From assembly GCF_900104965.1 (NCBI RefSeq), contig NZ_LT629757.1, forward strand, positions 1,674,001-1,738,000: a DNA stretch of 64,000 nucleotides. The letters run 5' to 3'. Of this stretch, positions 40,684 to 52,471 are shown in pieces (the first letter of the stretch is position 1; each line of letters opens with the position of its first letter). This stretch comes from Nocardioides scoriae. GTDB taxonomy: Bacteria; Actinomycetota; Actinomycetes; Propionibacteriales; Nocardioidaceae. The position numbers and the translations under genes are program-made. The notes beneath the pieces were generated by a model, which searched no databases, was not told the origin of the DNA, and saw only the letters and a list, made by a program, of their open reading frames with translations.

Positions 40684-41385
40684 GTGGCAACCACGACACT
40701 GGTGAAGAACAGCAGGTCGACGCGCTCGACCATCGCCCTGAAGATCCTCATGGCCGTCACCGGCCTCGTCTTCATCGCCTATGTGCTCCTGCACATGTAC
40801 GGCAACCTCAAGGCGTTCGCGGGACACGACTCCTTCAACGCCTACGCCGAGCACCTGCGGGTCATCGGCGAGCCGATCCTGCCGCGCGAGGGTCTGCTCT
40901 GGATCGTCCGCGTGGTGCTCCTGCTCTCGCTGGTCGGCCACGTCTACGCCGCGGTGACGCTCTGGCGTCGCGCCAGCACCGCCCGCGGCTCGAAGTACGT
41001 CGTGAAGAAGAACAAGCACTCGTCGTTCTCCTCGCACCTGATGCGCTGGGGCGGCCTGACGCTGCTGCTGTTCATCGTGTGGCACCTGCTCAACTTCACC
41101 GTCGGCAAGGTCAACGTCTCCGGCGGCGCCACCAACGACCCCTACAACCTGCTCGTGGACTCCTTCTCGGTCTGGTGGCTCACGCTCATCTACCTCGTCG
41201 CGATGTTCATGCTCGCCACGCACCTGCACCACGGCGTCTGGAGCGCAGGACAGACCCTCGGACTGACCAACACCGCGTCGTCGCGCGCCGCCTGGAAGCG
41301 CGCCGGCCTCGTCGTCGCGGTCGTGGTGGCCGGCGGCTTCGCCGCGGTCCCGGTGTCCGTCCTGCTCGGCGTCATCGACAAGTAA
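40684..41385 (+). CDS. sdhC: Succinate dehydrogenase cytochrome b558 subunit
   Basis: This 233-residue protein has five membrane segments and anchors a di-heme succinate:menaquinone oxidoreductase of the b558 type (like Bacillus and Corynebacterium SdhC). The heme-ligand histidines should be among [27 protein letters not shown] and ATHLHHGVW. There is no SdhD gene, as expected for the single-anchor class. I chose GTG 40684 from the promoter spacing; GTG 40675 would add three residues. sdhA starts 13 bases after its stop. Confidence 0.92.
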   Translation: MATTTLVKNSRSTRSTIALKILMAVTGLVFIAYVLLHMYGNLKAFAGHDSFNAYAEHLRVIGEPILPREGLLWIVRVVLLLSLVGHVYAAVTLWRRASTARGSKYVVKKNKHSSFSSHLMRWGGLTLLLFIVWHLLNFTVGKVNVSGGATNDPYNLLVDSFSVWWLTLIYLVAMFMLATHLHHGVWSAGQTLGLTNTASSRAAWKRAGLVVAVVVAGGFAAVPVSVLLGVIDK

Positions 41386-41398
41386 CGAGGAGAACCCG

Positions 41399-43420
<2,022 letters not shown>

Positions 43421-43472
43421 CGCGCCGCCCCTCCCCCCGTCGAGCAACCCCCCACCTGGAGATCCCCACCTC

Positions 43473-44216
43473 ATGAAGCTCACCCTGAAGATCTGGCGCC
43501 AGGCCGGCCCGCAGGCCGAGGGCGGCATCCGCACCTACGACGTCGACGAGATCTCCGAGGACATGTCGTTCCTCGAGATGCTCGACGTGCTCAACGAGCA
43601 GCTGATCAACGACGACGAGGAGCCCATCGTCTTCGACCACGACTGTCGCGAGGGCATCTGCGGCAGCTGCGACCTGATGATCAACGGCGAGGCCCACGGC
43701 CCCGAGGTCACCACGACCTGCCAGCTGCACATGCGCTCCTTCCACGACGGCGAGACCATCACCGTCGAGCCGTGGCGCGCCGAGGCGTTCCCGATCATCA
43801 AGGACCTGATGGTCGACCGGTCGGCCTTCGACCGCATCATCTCCAGCGGCGGCTTCGTCTCGGTCAACACCGGCGCTGCCCCCGACGCCCACGCGACGCC
43901 GGTGCCCAAGGCCAACGCCGACCGCGCCTTCGACGTCGCCACCTGCATCGGCTGCGGCGCCTGCGTCGCTGCGTGCCCCAACGGCTCGGCCTCGCTGTTC
44001 CTCGGCGCCAAGATCACCCACCTCGGCGAGCTGCCGCAGGGCCAGGCCGAGCGGGACACCCGCGTGGCCAGCATGGTCGCCCAGCACGACCACGAGGGCT
44101 TCGGCGGCTGCACCAACATCGGCGAGTGCGCGTCGGCCTGCCCCAAGGGCATCCCGCTCGACGTGATCTCGCAGCTCAACAAGGACCTGCGGACCGCGAT
44201 CCGGCACGGCCACTAG
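43473..44216 (+). CDS. sdhB: Succinate dehydrogenase iron-sulfur subunit
   Basis: This 247-residue subunit carries the three clusters: [2Fe-2S] in [10 protein letters not shown] plus a later Cys, [4Fe-4S] in [12 protein letters not shown], and [3Fe-4S] in [14 protein letters not shown]. It passes electrons from SdhA to the cytochrome. The gene follows sdhA by 52 bases; there is no obvious separate promoter, so it belongs to the same operon. The C-terminus is short and charged. Confidence 0.96.
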   Translation: MKLTLKIWRQAGPQAEGGIRTYDVDEISEDMSFLEMLDVLNEQLINDDEEPIVFDHDCREGICGSCDLMINGEAHGPEVTTTCQLHMRSFHDGETITVEPWRAEAFPIIKDLMVDRSAFDRIISSGGFVSVNTGAAPDAHATPVPKANADRAFDVATCIGCGACVAACPNGSASLFLGAKITHLGELPQGQAERDTRVASMVAQHDHEGFGGCTNIGECASACPKGIPLDVISQLNKDLRTAIRHGH

Positions 44217-44243
44217 CCGATCCGCACCAGTTCGTCCGATCGT

Positions 44244-44272
44244 CACCAAAACGGACATTTGGTGCTTATGGT
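44244..44272 (+). promoter_or_regulatory. Promoter of the CAP gene with an inverted repeat
   Basis: CACCAAA (44244-44250) and TTTGGTG (44258-44264) are perfect complements 7 nt apart and lie directly before a TATGGT -10 box (44267-44272), 8 nt from the ATG. The dyad covers the region between -35 and -10, which fits an operator. Confidence 0.55.
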
Positions 44273-44280
44273 GTTGAGCC

Positions 44281-45333
44281 ATGGAGCTCAAGACCTTCGC
44301 ACGTGCCGTCGCCCTCGGCACGACGCTGCTGCTCGCGGGCGGTGCGGTGCCGGCCTCGACCCTGGCCCAGGCCGCGCCCGCCCCGAGCGGGTCCCAGGCC
44401 CAGGTGCTGGCCACGAGTGCCCCCACCGCGACCGGGGCGGTCCCCCGGGCCGCCTGGTCGGGCGCGATCCGCACCTCCGACCAGGCAGCCGTCAACGACG
44501 CCTACTGGAAGTCGTGGGCTCCGGCGCAGACGCTGCGCACCGGCTGGGGCGGTGACCTGTCGGGCTGCCGTGCCGGCGCCCCCTCGGCCGAGTCCCGCAC
44601 CGCCACGCTCGGCGCCATCAACTTCGTCCGCTCGCTCGGCGGGCTCGCCCCGGTCTCCTTCGACCCCAAGCTGGACGCGACGGCCCAGAGCGCGGCGCTG
44701 ATCATGTCGGCCAACAAGGCCCTGAGCCACGCACCGCCCAGCTCCTGGCGCTGCTACTCCTCGGTGGGCCGCAGCTCGGCCGGGAAGTCCAACCTCGCCC
44801 TCGACCCCTCGGGCCTGACCGCGGGCCAGGCGGTCGACCTCTACATGAGCGAGCCCGGAGCCGCCAACTACGTGGTCGGGCACCGCCGCTGGGTGATGAA
44901 CCCCTTCGCGGTCACGATGGGCTCCGGCGCCACCGACACCGCCCACGCCCTGACCGTCATCGGCGCCAAGAGCACCAGCCGCCCCAACCCGAGCTGGGTG
45001 CCCTGGCCCACCAAGGGCTGGTTCCCCAGCACCATGGAGCCCGACGGCCGGTGGTCGCTCTCGGCCGGCGCCTCGATGGACCTGCGCTACGCCAGCGTCC
45101 GGGTGACCCGCGACGGCACCGCCATCAAGGCGGTCAAGCAGCGCGTCGTCAACGGCTACGCCCGACCCACCCTGGTGTTCCAGGTGCCGGCCAGCCTGGC
45201 CACGAGCGGCACCTTCAAGGTCAGCGTGACCGGGATCCGACGCGCGGGGACCTCCAAGCGCTACAGCACCTCGTGGACCACCACGATGTTCACGCCCCAG
45301 GCGCCTGCCCCGGCGACGCAGCCGGCGCCCTGA
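44281..45333 (+). CDS. Secreted CAP-domain (SCP/PR1-like) protein
   Basis: This 350-residue protein has an N-terminal signal peptide (cleavage near LAQAAPA, residues 28-34) and a CAP domain (about 105-215) with the family's INFVRSLGGLAPVSFD, ALSHAPPSSW and VVGHRRWVMNPFA segments. Two cysteines (C96 and C158) may form a disulfide. A C-terminal beta-rich extension follows and ends in a Pro/Ala tail. CAP proteins are secreted and their function in bacteria is mostly unknown. The last 44 bases overlap the end of the convergent thpR gene. Confidence 0.8.
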   Translation: MELKTFARAVALGTTLLLAGGAVPASTLAQAAPAPSGSQAQVLATSAPTATGAVPRAAWSGAIRTSDQAAVNDAYWKSWAPAQTLRTGWGGDLSGCRAGAPSAESRTATLGAINFVRSLGGLAPVSFDPKLDATAQSAALIMSANKALSHAPPSSWRCYSSVGRSSAGKSNLALDPSGLTAGQAVDLYMSEPGAANYVVGHRRWVMNPFAVTMGSGATDTAHALTVIGAKSTSRPNPSWVPWPTKGWFPSTMEPDGRWSLSAGASMDLRYASVRVTRDGTAIKAVKQRVVNGYARPTLVFQVPASLATSGTFKVSVTGIRRAGTSKRYSTSWTTTMFTPQAPAPATQPAP

Positions 45334-45841
45334 GCCCCAGCGGGAAGGCCTGCGAGGGCTGCCACCCCAGCTGCGGGTCCTGCCGGTACATCCACATCTC
45401 GCTGACCTCGAAGGCCGCCTCGTAGTGGGCGAGGTCGGCGAAGGCCCGGTCGAGCTCCTCGTCCGCGAGGTGGTGGGCCACGGTGACGTGCGGGTGGTAG
45501 GGGAAGTCGCGGTCGAGCGCGAGCGGTCCGTCGAGGACGTCGCCCGCCAGCTGCTCGCACTGGCTGATCCCCTCGACGACCCCGACGAAGACCACCGGGG
45601 AGACCGGGCGGAAGCTGCCGGTGCCGCGCAGGTGGACCGAGAAGCACTCCGACCGCGCGGCGACCGCGCCGAGGTGGTCGACCAGCGCCGTCACGCCGGC
45701 CTCGTCCACGTCGTACGGCGGGAGCAGGGTGATGTGGGTCGGGATCCCGCGCGCCGCCTCGTCGCCGAGCGCGATGCGGTAGCGCTGCAGCTCCCCGCCC
45801 CAGGGCTCGGGGACGGCGACGGAGACTCCGATGGTCGGCAC
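45290..45841 (-). CDS. thpR: 2H phosphoesterase (RNA 2',3'-cyclic phosphodiesterase-like)
   Basis: This 183-residue protein belongs to the LigT/2H phosphoesterase superfamily. Its two HxT motifs are HITLLPPYD and HVTVAHHL. Relatives hydrolyse 2',3'-cyclic phosphates at RNA ends; the actual substrate is unproven. The GTG at 45841 is 7 nt after a TACCCT box. A longer frame upstream reads into trpS. Its 3' end overlaps the CAP gene by 44 bases on the opposite strand. Confidence 0.82.
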   Translation of the reverse strand: MPTIGVSVAVPEPWGGELQRYRIALGDEAARGIPTHITLLPPYDVDEAGVTALVDHLGAVAARSECFSVHLRGTGSFRPVSPVVFVGVVEGISQCEQLAGDVLDGPLALDRDFPYHPHVTVAHHLADEELDRAFADLAHYEAAFEVSEMWMYRQDPQLGWQPSQAFPLGLRAPAASPGQAPGA

Positions 45842-45848
45842 GCCCAGA

Positions 45849-45854
45849 AGGGTA
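45849..45854 (-). promoter_or_regulatory. -10 box of thpR
   Basis: TACCCT (minus strand) lies 7 nt before the thpR GTG, so the transcript is probably leaderless. Confidence 0.5.
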
Positions 45855-45901
45855 ACGACCCCGGGGCCGGGGCCGCGGACCCCTCCGACCCGTGGCGTTC
45901 G

Positions 45902-45927
45902 TAGGATTGGGCGACCCTCCGGGAGGA
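45902..45927 (+). promoter_or_regulatory. -10 box and ribosome binding site of trpS
   Basis: TAGGAT (45902-45907) and GGGAGGA (45921-45927) precede the ATG at 45933, so trpS has a short leader of about 20 nt, unlike its divergent neighbour. Confidence 0.45.
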
Positions 45928-45932
45928 CCCCC

Positions 45933-46982
45933 ATGAACGACTCCTTCAGCGCCGCGCTCGAGCGCAGCGCCGCGATCGAGGCACGCATCGCCACCCACCC
46001 GCACGAGCTGCGGATGCTCACCGGCGACCGTCCCACCGGGGCGCTGCACATCGGCCACTACTTCGGCTCGATCCGCAACCGGCTGCGCCTCCAGGAGGCC
46101 GGCGTCGAGATCCTGCAGCTGATCGCCGACTACCAGGTGATCACCGACCGCGAGGTCGCCGGCGACATCCGCGGCAACGTGCACCACCTGCTGCTCGACA
46201 ACCTCGCCTCCGGCCTCGACCCCGAGCGCAGCACGATCTTCACCCACTCCGCGGTGCCGGCCCTCAACCAGCTGCTGCTGCCGTTCCTCAGCCTGGTCAG
46301 CGTGGCCGAGCTGCAGCGCAACCCCACCGTCAAGGACGAGGCCGCCACGGCCGGCATCACCTCGATCAGCGGGCTGATGCTCACCTACCCGGTCCACCAG
46401 GCGGCCGACATCCTGTTCTGCAAGGCGACCGTGGTGCCCGTGGGCAAGGACCAGCTGCCCCACATCGAGCAGACCCGGGTCGTCGCGCGCCGCTTCAACG
46501 AGCGCTACGGCGCGACGTTCCCCGAGCCGGGGGCGCTGCTCTCCGAGGCCACCCACGTGCTGGGCACCGATGGCACCAAGATGAGCAAGTCCAAGGGCAA
46601 CACCGTCGAGCTGCGGATGAGCGCCGACGAGACCGCCAAGCGGATCAAGGGCGCCAAGACCGACAGCGACCGCCACATCACCTTCGACCCCGAGCAGCGC
46701 CCCGAGGTCGCCAACCTGCTCACCCTGGCCTCGCTGTGCGAGGGCACCGACCCGGTCCTGATCGCCGAGGAGATCGGCGACGGCGGCGGCGGCGGCCTGA
46801 AGAAGCGGGTGACCGAGGCGGTCAACACCTACTTCGCCCCGCTGCGCGAGCGCCGGGCCGAGCTGGCGGCCGACCCCGGCTTCGTCGACGGGGTGCTCCG
46901 CACCGGCAACGAGCGGGCCAACGAGATCGCCGAGGCCACGCTGGCCGAGGTGCGCTCGGCGATGGGCATGACCTACCCGTGA
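45933..46982 (+). CDS. trpS: Tryptophanyl-tRNA synthetase
   Basis: This 349-residue class I synthetase charges tRNA-Trp. The HIGH-like motif is GALHIGHYFGS and the KMSKS motif is TKMSKSKGN; the specificity region holds DRPTGALH and VPVGKDQLPHIEQTR. The ATG at 45933 was chosen for its GGGAGGA site. Its stop overlaps the next gene start by three bases (GTGA). Confidence 0.96.
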   Translation: MNDSFSAALERSAAIEARIATHPHELRMLTGDRPTGALHIGHYFGSIRNRLRLQEAGVEILQLIADYQVITDREVAGDIRGNVHHLLLDNLASGLDPERSTIFTHSAVPALNQLLLPFLSLVSVAELQRNPTVKDEAATAGITSISGLMLTYPVHQAADILFCKATVVPVGKDQLPHIEQTRVVARRFNERYGATFPEPGALLSEATHVLGTDGTKMSKSKGNTVELRMSADETAKRIKGAKTDSDRHITFDPEQRPEVANLLTLASLCEGTDPVLIAEEIGDGGGGGLKKRVTEAVNTYFAPLRERRAELAADPGFVDGVLRTGNERANEIAEATLAEVRSAMGMTYP

Positions 46983-48130
46983 ACCTCGTCCCCACGCTGA
47001 GCGACGGCGTCGTGACCCTGCGGGGTCACCGGGGGGACGACGTGCCGGGCGTCCTGGAGCAGTGCCAGGACCCCGAGACCCAGCGGTGGACGACCGTGCC
47101 GGTGCCCTACACCGAGGAGGACGCCGAGACCTTCGTCCACCACCTGGTCCCCAGCGGCTGGGAGTCCGGGCGCGCCTGGGGGTTCGCGATGACCGCGGCC
47201 GACGAGACCGGCGCCGAGCGCTTCGCCGGCAGCCTCGACCTCGTCGACCGGGGCGACGGCTTGGTCGAGATCGGCTACGGCACCAGCCCGTGGGCCCGCC
47301 GGCGCGGCCTGACCGAGCGGGCGGCGCGGCTGCTGCTCGAGTGGGGTTTCGCCGAGCAGGGCGTGGAGGTCGTGCAGTGGGTCGCCGGCCGCGGCAACTG
47401 GGCCTCGCGCCGCCTCGCCTGGCGCCTGGGCTTCGACGTGGGCCGCGACGCCGCCGTGGTGCACCAGCGCGGCCGGCTGCTGCCCGCCTGGGCCGGCACC
47501 CTGCGCCGCGGCGAGCCGCTCGCGCCGCGCCACCCCTGGTACGACGTGCCGGTGCTGCACGGCGAGCGCGTGGTGCTGCGCCCGCTGGCCGAGGCCGACC
47601 TGCCCCGGATGCTCGAGTGCCTCCAGGACGAGCAGATGCGCCACTTCAGCGAGGGACCGCGCGAGCGGGCACCCCACACCGTCGAGCGCTGGCCCGACCT
47701 GGTCGACGAGCGCCGCGAGTGGGCGGCGCGGGGCGAGGCGCTGGCGTGGACCGTCGCCGACCCGCAGCACGACACCCACCTCGGGCTGGTGCAGCTCCAC
47801 CGCGTGCACCACCGCCGCCAGGCCGAGCTGGGCTTCTGGGCCCACCCCGACTCCCGTGGCCGCGGCCTGACCACCGAGGCGGTCCGGCTCGTCGTGCGCC
47901 ACGCCCTGGTCCCGTGGGACGACGGCGGTCTGGGCCTGCGCCGGGTGCACGCCTTCGCCGCCGCGGCCAACACGGCCTCGCGCGGCGTCCTGGCGGGCGC
48001 CGGCCTCACCGAGACCGGCCGGACCCGCCAGGAGGTGCTGCTGGGCGACGGCACCTGGAGCGACGGCACCCTGCACGACGTCCTGGGCGACGACTGGGTC
48101 GACCCGCGGGCCGACGACGCACCCCGCTAG
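46979..48130 (+). CDS. Tandem GNAT acetyltransferase
   Basis: This 383-residue protein contains two GNAT domains of the RimJ/RimL type. The first (about 1-180) has the TSPWARRRGLTERAARLLLEW acetyl-CoA loop region, and the second (about 195-375) has AHPDSRGRGLTTEAVRLVVRH. Both loops look functional. The GTG at 46979 overlaps the trpS stop, so it is cotranscribed with trpS. The acceptors are unknown; the arrangement could reflect internal duplication. Confidence 0.82.
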   Translation: MNLVPTLSDGVVTLRGHRGDDVPGVLEQCQDPETQRWTTVPVPYTEEDAETFVHHLVPSGWESGRAWGFAMTAADETGAERFAGSLDLVDRGDGLVEIGYGTSPWARRRGLTERAARLLLEWGFAEQGVEVVQWVAGRGNWASRRLAWRLGFDVGRDAAVVHQRGRLLPAWAGTLRRGEPLAPRHPWYDVPVLHGERVVLRPLAEADLPRMLECLQDEQMRHFSEGPRERAPHTVERWPDLVDERREWAARGEALAWTVADPQHDTHLGLVQLHRVHHRRQAELGFWAHPDSRGRGLTTEAVRLVVRHALVPWDDGGLGLRRVHAFAAAANTASRGVLAGAGLTETGRTRQEVLLGDGTWSDGTLHDVLGDDWVDPRADDAPR

Positions 48131-48145
48131 GCGCGTCCCCGACCC

Positions 48146-49396
48146 TCAGGCCGCGGCGGCGGCCAGCGAGGTGCGACGCTGCAGCGCGACCGAGATGCCG
48201 AGCACGACCAGGCCGAGGACCGAGAGGCCGACGCCGAGCCACGCCGTCGCCGGGTAGCCCAGGCCCGCCGCCACGACCACGCCACCGAGCCACGCGCCGA
48301 GCGCGTTGGCGGCGTTGAGCGCCGAGTGGTTGAGCGCCGCACCGAGGGTGCGGGCGCGACCGGCGACCTGGATCAGGCGCATCTGCAGCCCGATGGTGAA
48401 CACGCCGCCGGAGACCGAGATGAGGAAGACGGTCAGCATGCCGGCCACGAGCCACTGCGAGGTGACGGCGTACGTCGCCAGCAGCACGCCCATGGCGGCC
48501 GCCCCCAGGACGGTGGAGCGCAGGATCGACCAGTCGGCGAGCCGGCCGCCCACGAGGGTGCCCGACACCGAGCCCAGCCCGAAGGCCAGCAGGTAGAAGG
48601 GCACGAAGCCCTCGCCCTGGCCGGCCACCTCGGTCACGGTGGGGGCGATGTAGGTGTAGATCGAGAACATGCCGCCGAAGCCGATGGCGCCGGCCAGGGC
48701 CGTCAGCAGCACCTGGGGCTCCTTGAGGGCACGCAGCTCGGTGCGGCCGCTGGCGCCGCGGTCGGCGGGCAGCCGCGGCACGAACAGCGCCAGCATCACC
48801 AGGGTGAGCAGCACCAGCCCCACCACCAGGCCGTACGCCGCGCGCCAGCCGAGCCCCTGGCCCAGCCAGGTGGCGGCGGGCACGCCGAGGAGCGTGGCCA
48901 CGGTCAGGCCGGTCATCACCAGGCTCACGGCCTGGGCGCGCCGCTTGGGCGAGACCAGGTCGGCGGCCACCAGCGCGGCGACGCCGAAGAAGGCGCCGTG
49001 GGGCAGGCCGGCGACGAAGCGGGCGCCCATGAGGGTGCCGTAGCCGGGCGCCAGCGCGGTCAGCAGGTTGCCGACCAGGATCACGCCCATCAGCGACAGC
49101 AGCAGGCCGCGGCGGGGCAGGCGGGCACCGAGCACGGCCAGCACCGGGGCGCCCACGACCACGCCCACGGCGTACGCCGAGATCACGTGCCCGGCCGTCG
49201 GGATGTCGACGCCGACACCGGCCGCCAGCTGCGGCAGCAGGCCCATCGAGACGAACTCCGTGGTGCCGATCGCGAACGCGCCCGTCGCCAGCGCGAGCAG
49301 CGCCAGCCCGGCCGTGCGCCGTCGCGCGGCGACACCTCCGTCGACGGCGTCCGTCGCGTCGGTGGCCAGGCGGGGGTCGTCGATCGTGGTGGTCAC
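48146..49396 (-). CDS. MFS transporter, DHA1 (arabinose-efflux-like)
   Basis: This 416-residue protein has twelve membrane segments. The early [18 protein letters not shown] and the loop GARLPRRG are typical of DHA1 exporters such as YdhP/AraJ or Cmx-type antibiotic exporters. The GTG at 49396 fits the start of a hydrophilic N-terminus; GTG codons further upstream are possible. It lies 147 bases beyond the icd stop, behind a strong terminator. Substrate unknown. Confidence 0.82.
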   Translation of the reverse strand: MTTTIDDPRLATDATDAVDGGVAARRRTAGLALLALATGAFAIGTTEFVSMGLLPQLAAGVGVDIPTAGHVISAYAVGVVVGAPVLAVLGARLPRRGLLLSLMGVILVGNLLTALAPGYGTLMGARFVAGLPHGAFFGVAALVAADLVSPKRRAQAVSLVMTGLTVATLLGVPAATWLGQGLGWRAAYGLVVGLVLLTLVMLALFVPRLPADRGASGRTELRALKEPQVLLTALAGAIGFGGMFSIYTYIAPTVTEVAGQGEGFVPFYLLAFGLGSVSGTLVGGRLADWSILRSTVLGAAAMGVLLATYAVTSQWLVAGMLTVFLISVSGGVFTIGLQMRLIQVAGRARTLGAALNHSALNAANALGAWLGGVVVAAGLGYPATAWLGVGLSVLGLVVLGISVALQRRTSLAAAAA

Positions 49397-49509
49397 CCCG
49401 TGCACAACGACGAGGCCGGCCTCGTGTTCCCGATCCGGGCGGACCGGGTGGTGGTCTTCGTCACCCGGGCCCGGGAGCGGGCGGACGACGGAGGTCCCGG
49501 CCCGGCGGC

Positions 49510-49535
49510 CCGCCGGCCCCCGGAGGGGCCGGCGG
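49510..49535 (-). terminator. Terminator hairpin after icd
   Basis: A perfect 11-bp GC stem (CCGCCGGCCCC / GGGGCCGGCGG) with a four-base loop starts 7 bases after the icd stop. No T-run is present. Confidence 0.7.
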
Positions 49536-49542
49536 AGGTGTC

Positions 49543-51762
<2,220 letters not shown>

Positions 51763-51768
51763 CGGGCC

Positions 51769-51774
51769 AACTTA
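51769..51774 (-). promoter_or_regulatory. -10 box of icd
   Basis: TAAGTT (minus strand) lies 6 nt before the GTG at 51762, consistent with a leaderless transcript. Confidence 0.45.
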
Positions 51775-51806
51775 TCGCGAGGCCGGTCCGGGCCGTCAGG
51801 GACCGC

Positions 51807-52457
51807 TCAGCCCTCGGAGGGCCCCAGCAGCCGCCGCTTCAGCTCGCCGGGCGGGCCCTTGCGCTTGACGTCGACGCTGCCCATCAGCGCGAACCCCTTG
51901 ATCCGCACCACCGGGGAGTCGGGGCCGATCTCGGGCACCACCCGGGAGCGGCGCTCGTCGAAGCCGCCCATGATCGGGACGCCCTCGAGCACCACGGCGG
52001 TGCGGGCGTCCACGACGATCTCGACGCTGCCCATGACGGCGGTGGCGTAGATCGTGACCTCGGCGGCGAGGTCGGCCTCGCGCAGGTCGAGCACCACGCT
52101 GCCCATCACGGCCACCGCCGTGTGCTGGTCGCCGAGCGCCCACGGCCCGCTGCGGCGGGTCTCGCTCATCAGCGCGAACGAGCTCGGGTGCGCCGGCACC
52201 GGACCGCGGGCCGGCACCGAGCCGGCACGCCGCGGGGCGGGCTGGCGCGAGGGCGGGGTGTCGTCGCGGTGGCCCGGCAGGTCGACGGTGATCGGGACCA
52301 GGTCGCCGTAGGTCTTCGCGGCGTACGTCGCCTCCAGCCGGTGCTCGAGCTCCTCGAGGTCGAGCCGGCCCTCCCCCGCCGCGTCGCGCAGCAGGTCGGC
52401 CACCCGGTGGCGGTCGGCGTCCGAGATCCGCATCGCGCGCGGGTCGACGGGCTCCAT
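51807..52457 (-). CDS. DUF1707 protein with LiaF-like C-terminal domain
   Basis: This 216-residue protein has an N-terminal DUF1707 domain (about 9-62: MRISDADRHRVADLLRDAA, LEELEHRLEA) and a C-terminal domain with four near-repeats around a Met-Gly-Ser motif (AVMGSV, AVMGSVE, PIMGGF, ALMGSVDV). That repeat is typical of the beta-helical LiaF-type domain linked to cell-envelope stress responses. A Pro/Arg-rich linker separates the two. There is no membrane segment. The ATG at 52457 is 6 nt after TAGGGT (52464-52469), so the mRNA should be leaderless despite the gene following the debranching enzyme. Confidence 0.82.
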   Translation of the reverse strand: MEPVDPRAMRISDADRHRVADLLRDAAGEGRLDLEELEHRLEATYAAKTYGDLVPITVDLPGHRDDTPPSRQPAPRRAGSVPARGPVPAHPSSFALMSETRRSGPWALGDQHTAVAVMGSVVLDLREADLAAEVTIYATAVMGSVEIVVDARTAVVLEGVPIMGGFDERRSRVVPEIGPDSPVVRIKGFALMGSVDVKRKGPPGELKRRLLGPSEG

Positions 52458-52463
52458 GCACCA

Positions 52464-52469
52464 ACCCTA
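52464..52469 (-). promoter_or_regulatory. -10 box of the DUF1707 gene
   Basis: TAGGGT on the minus strand, 6 nt before the ATG at 52457, within the 14-base gap after the debranching enzyme gene. Confidence 0.5.
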
Positions 52470-52471
52470 GG

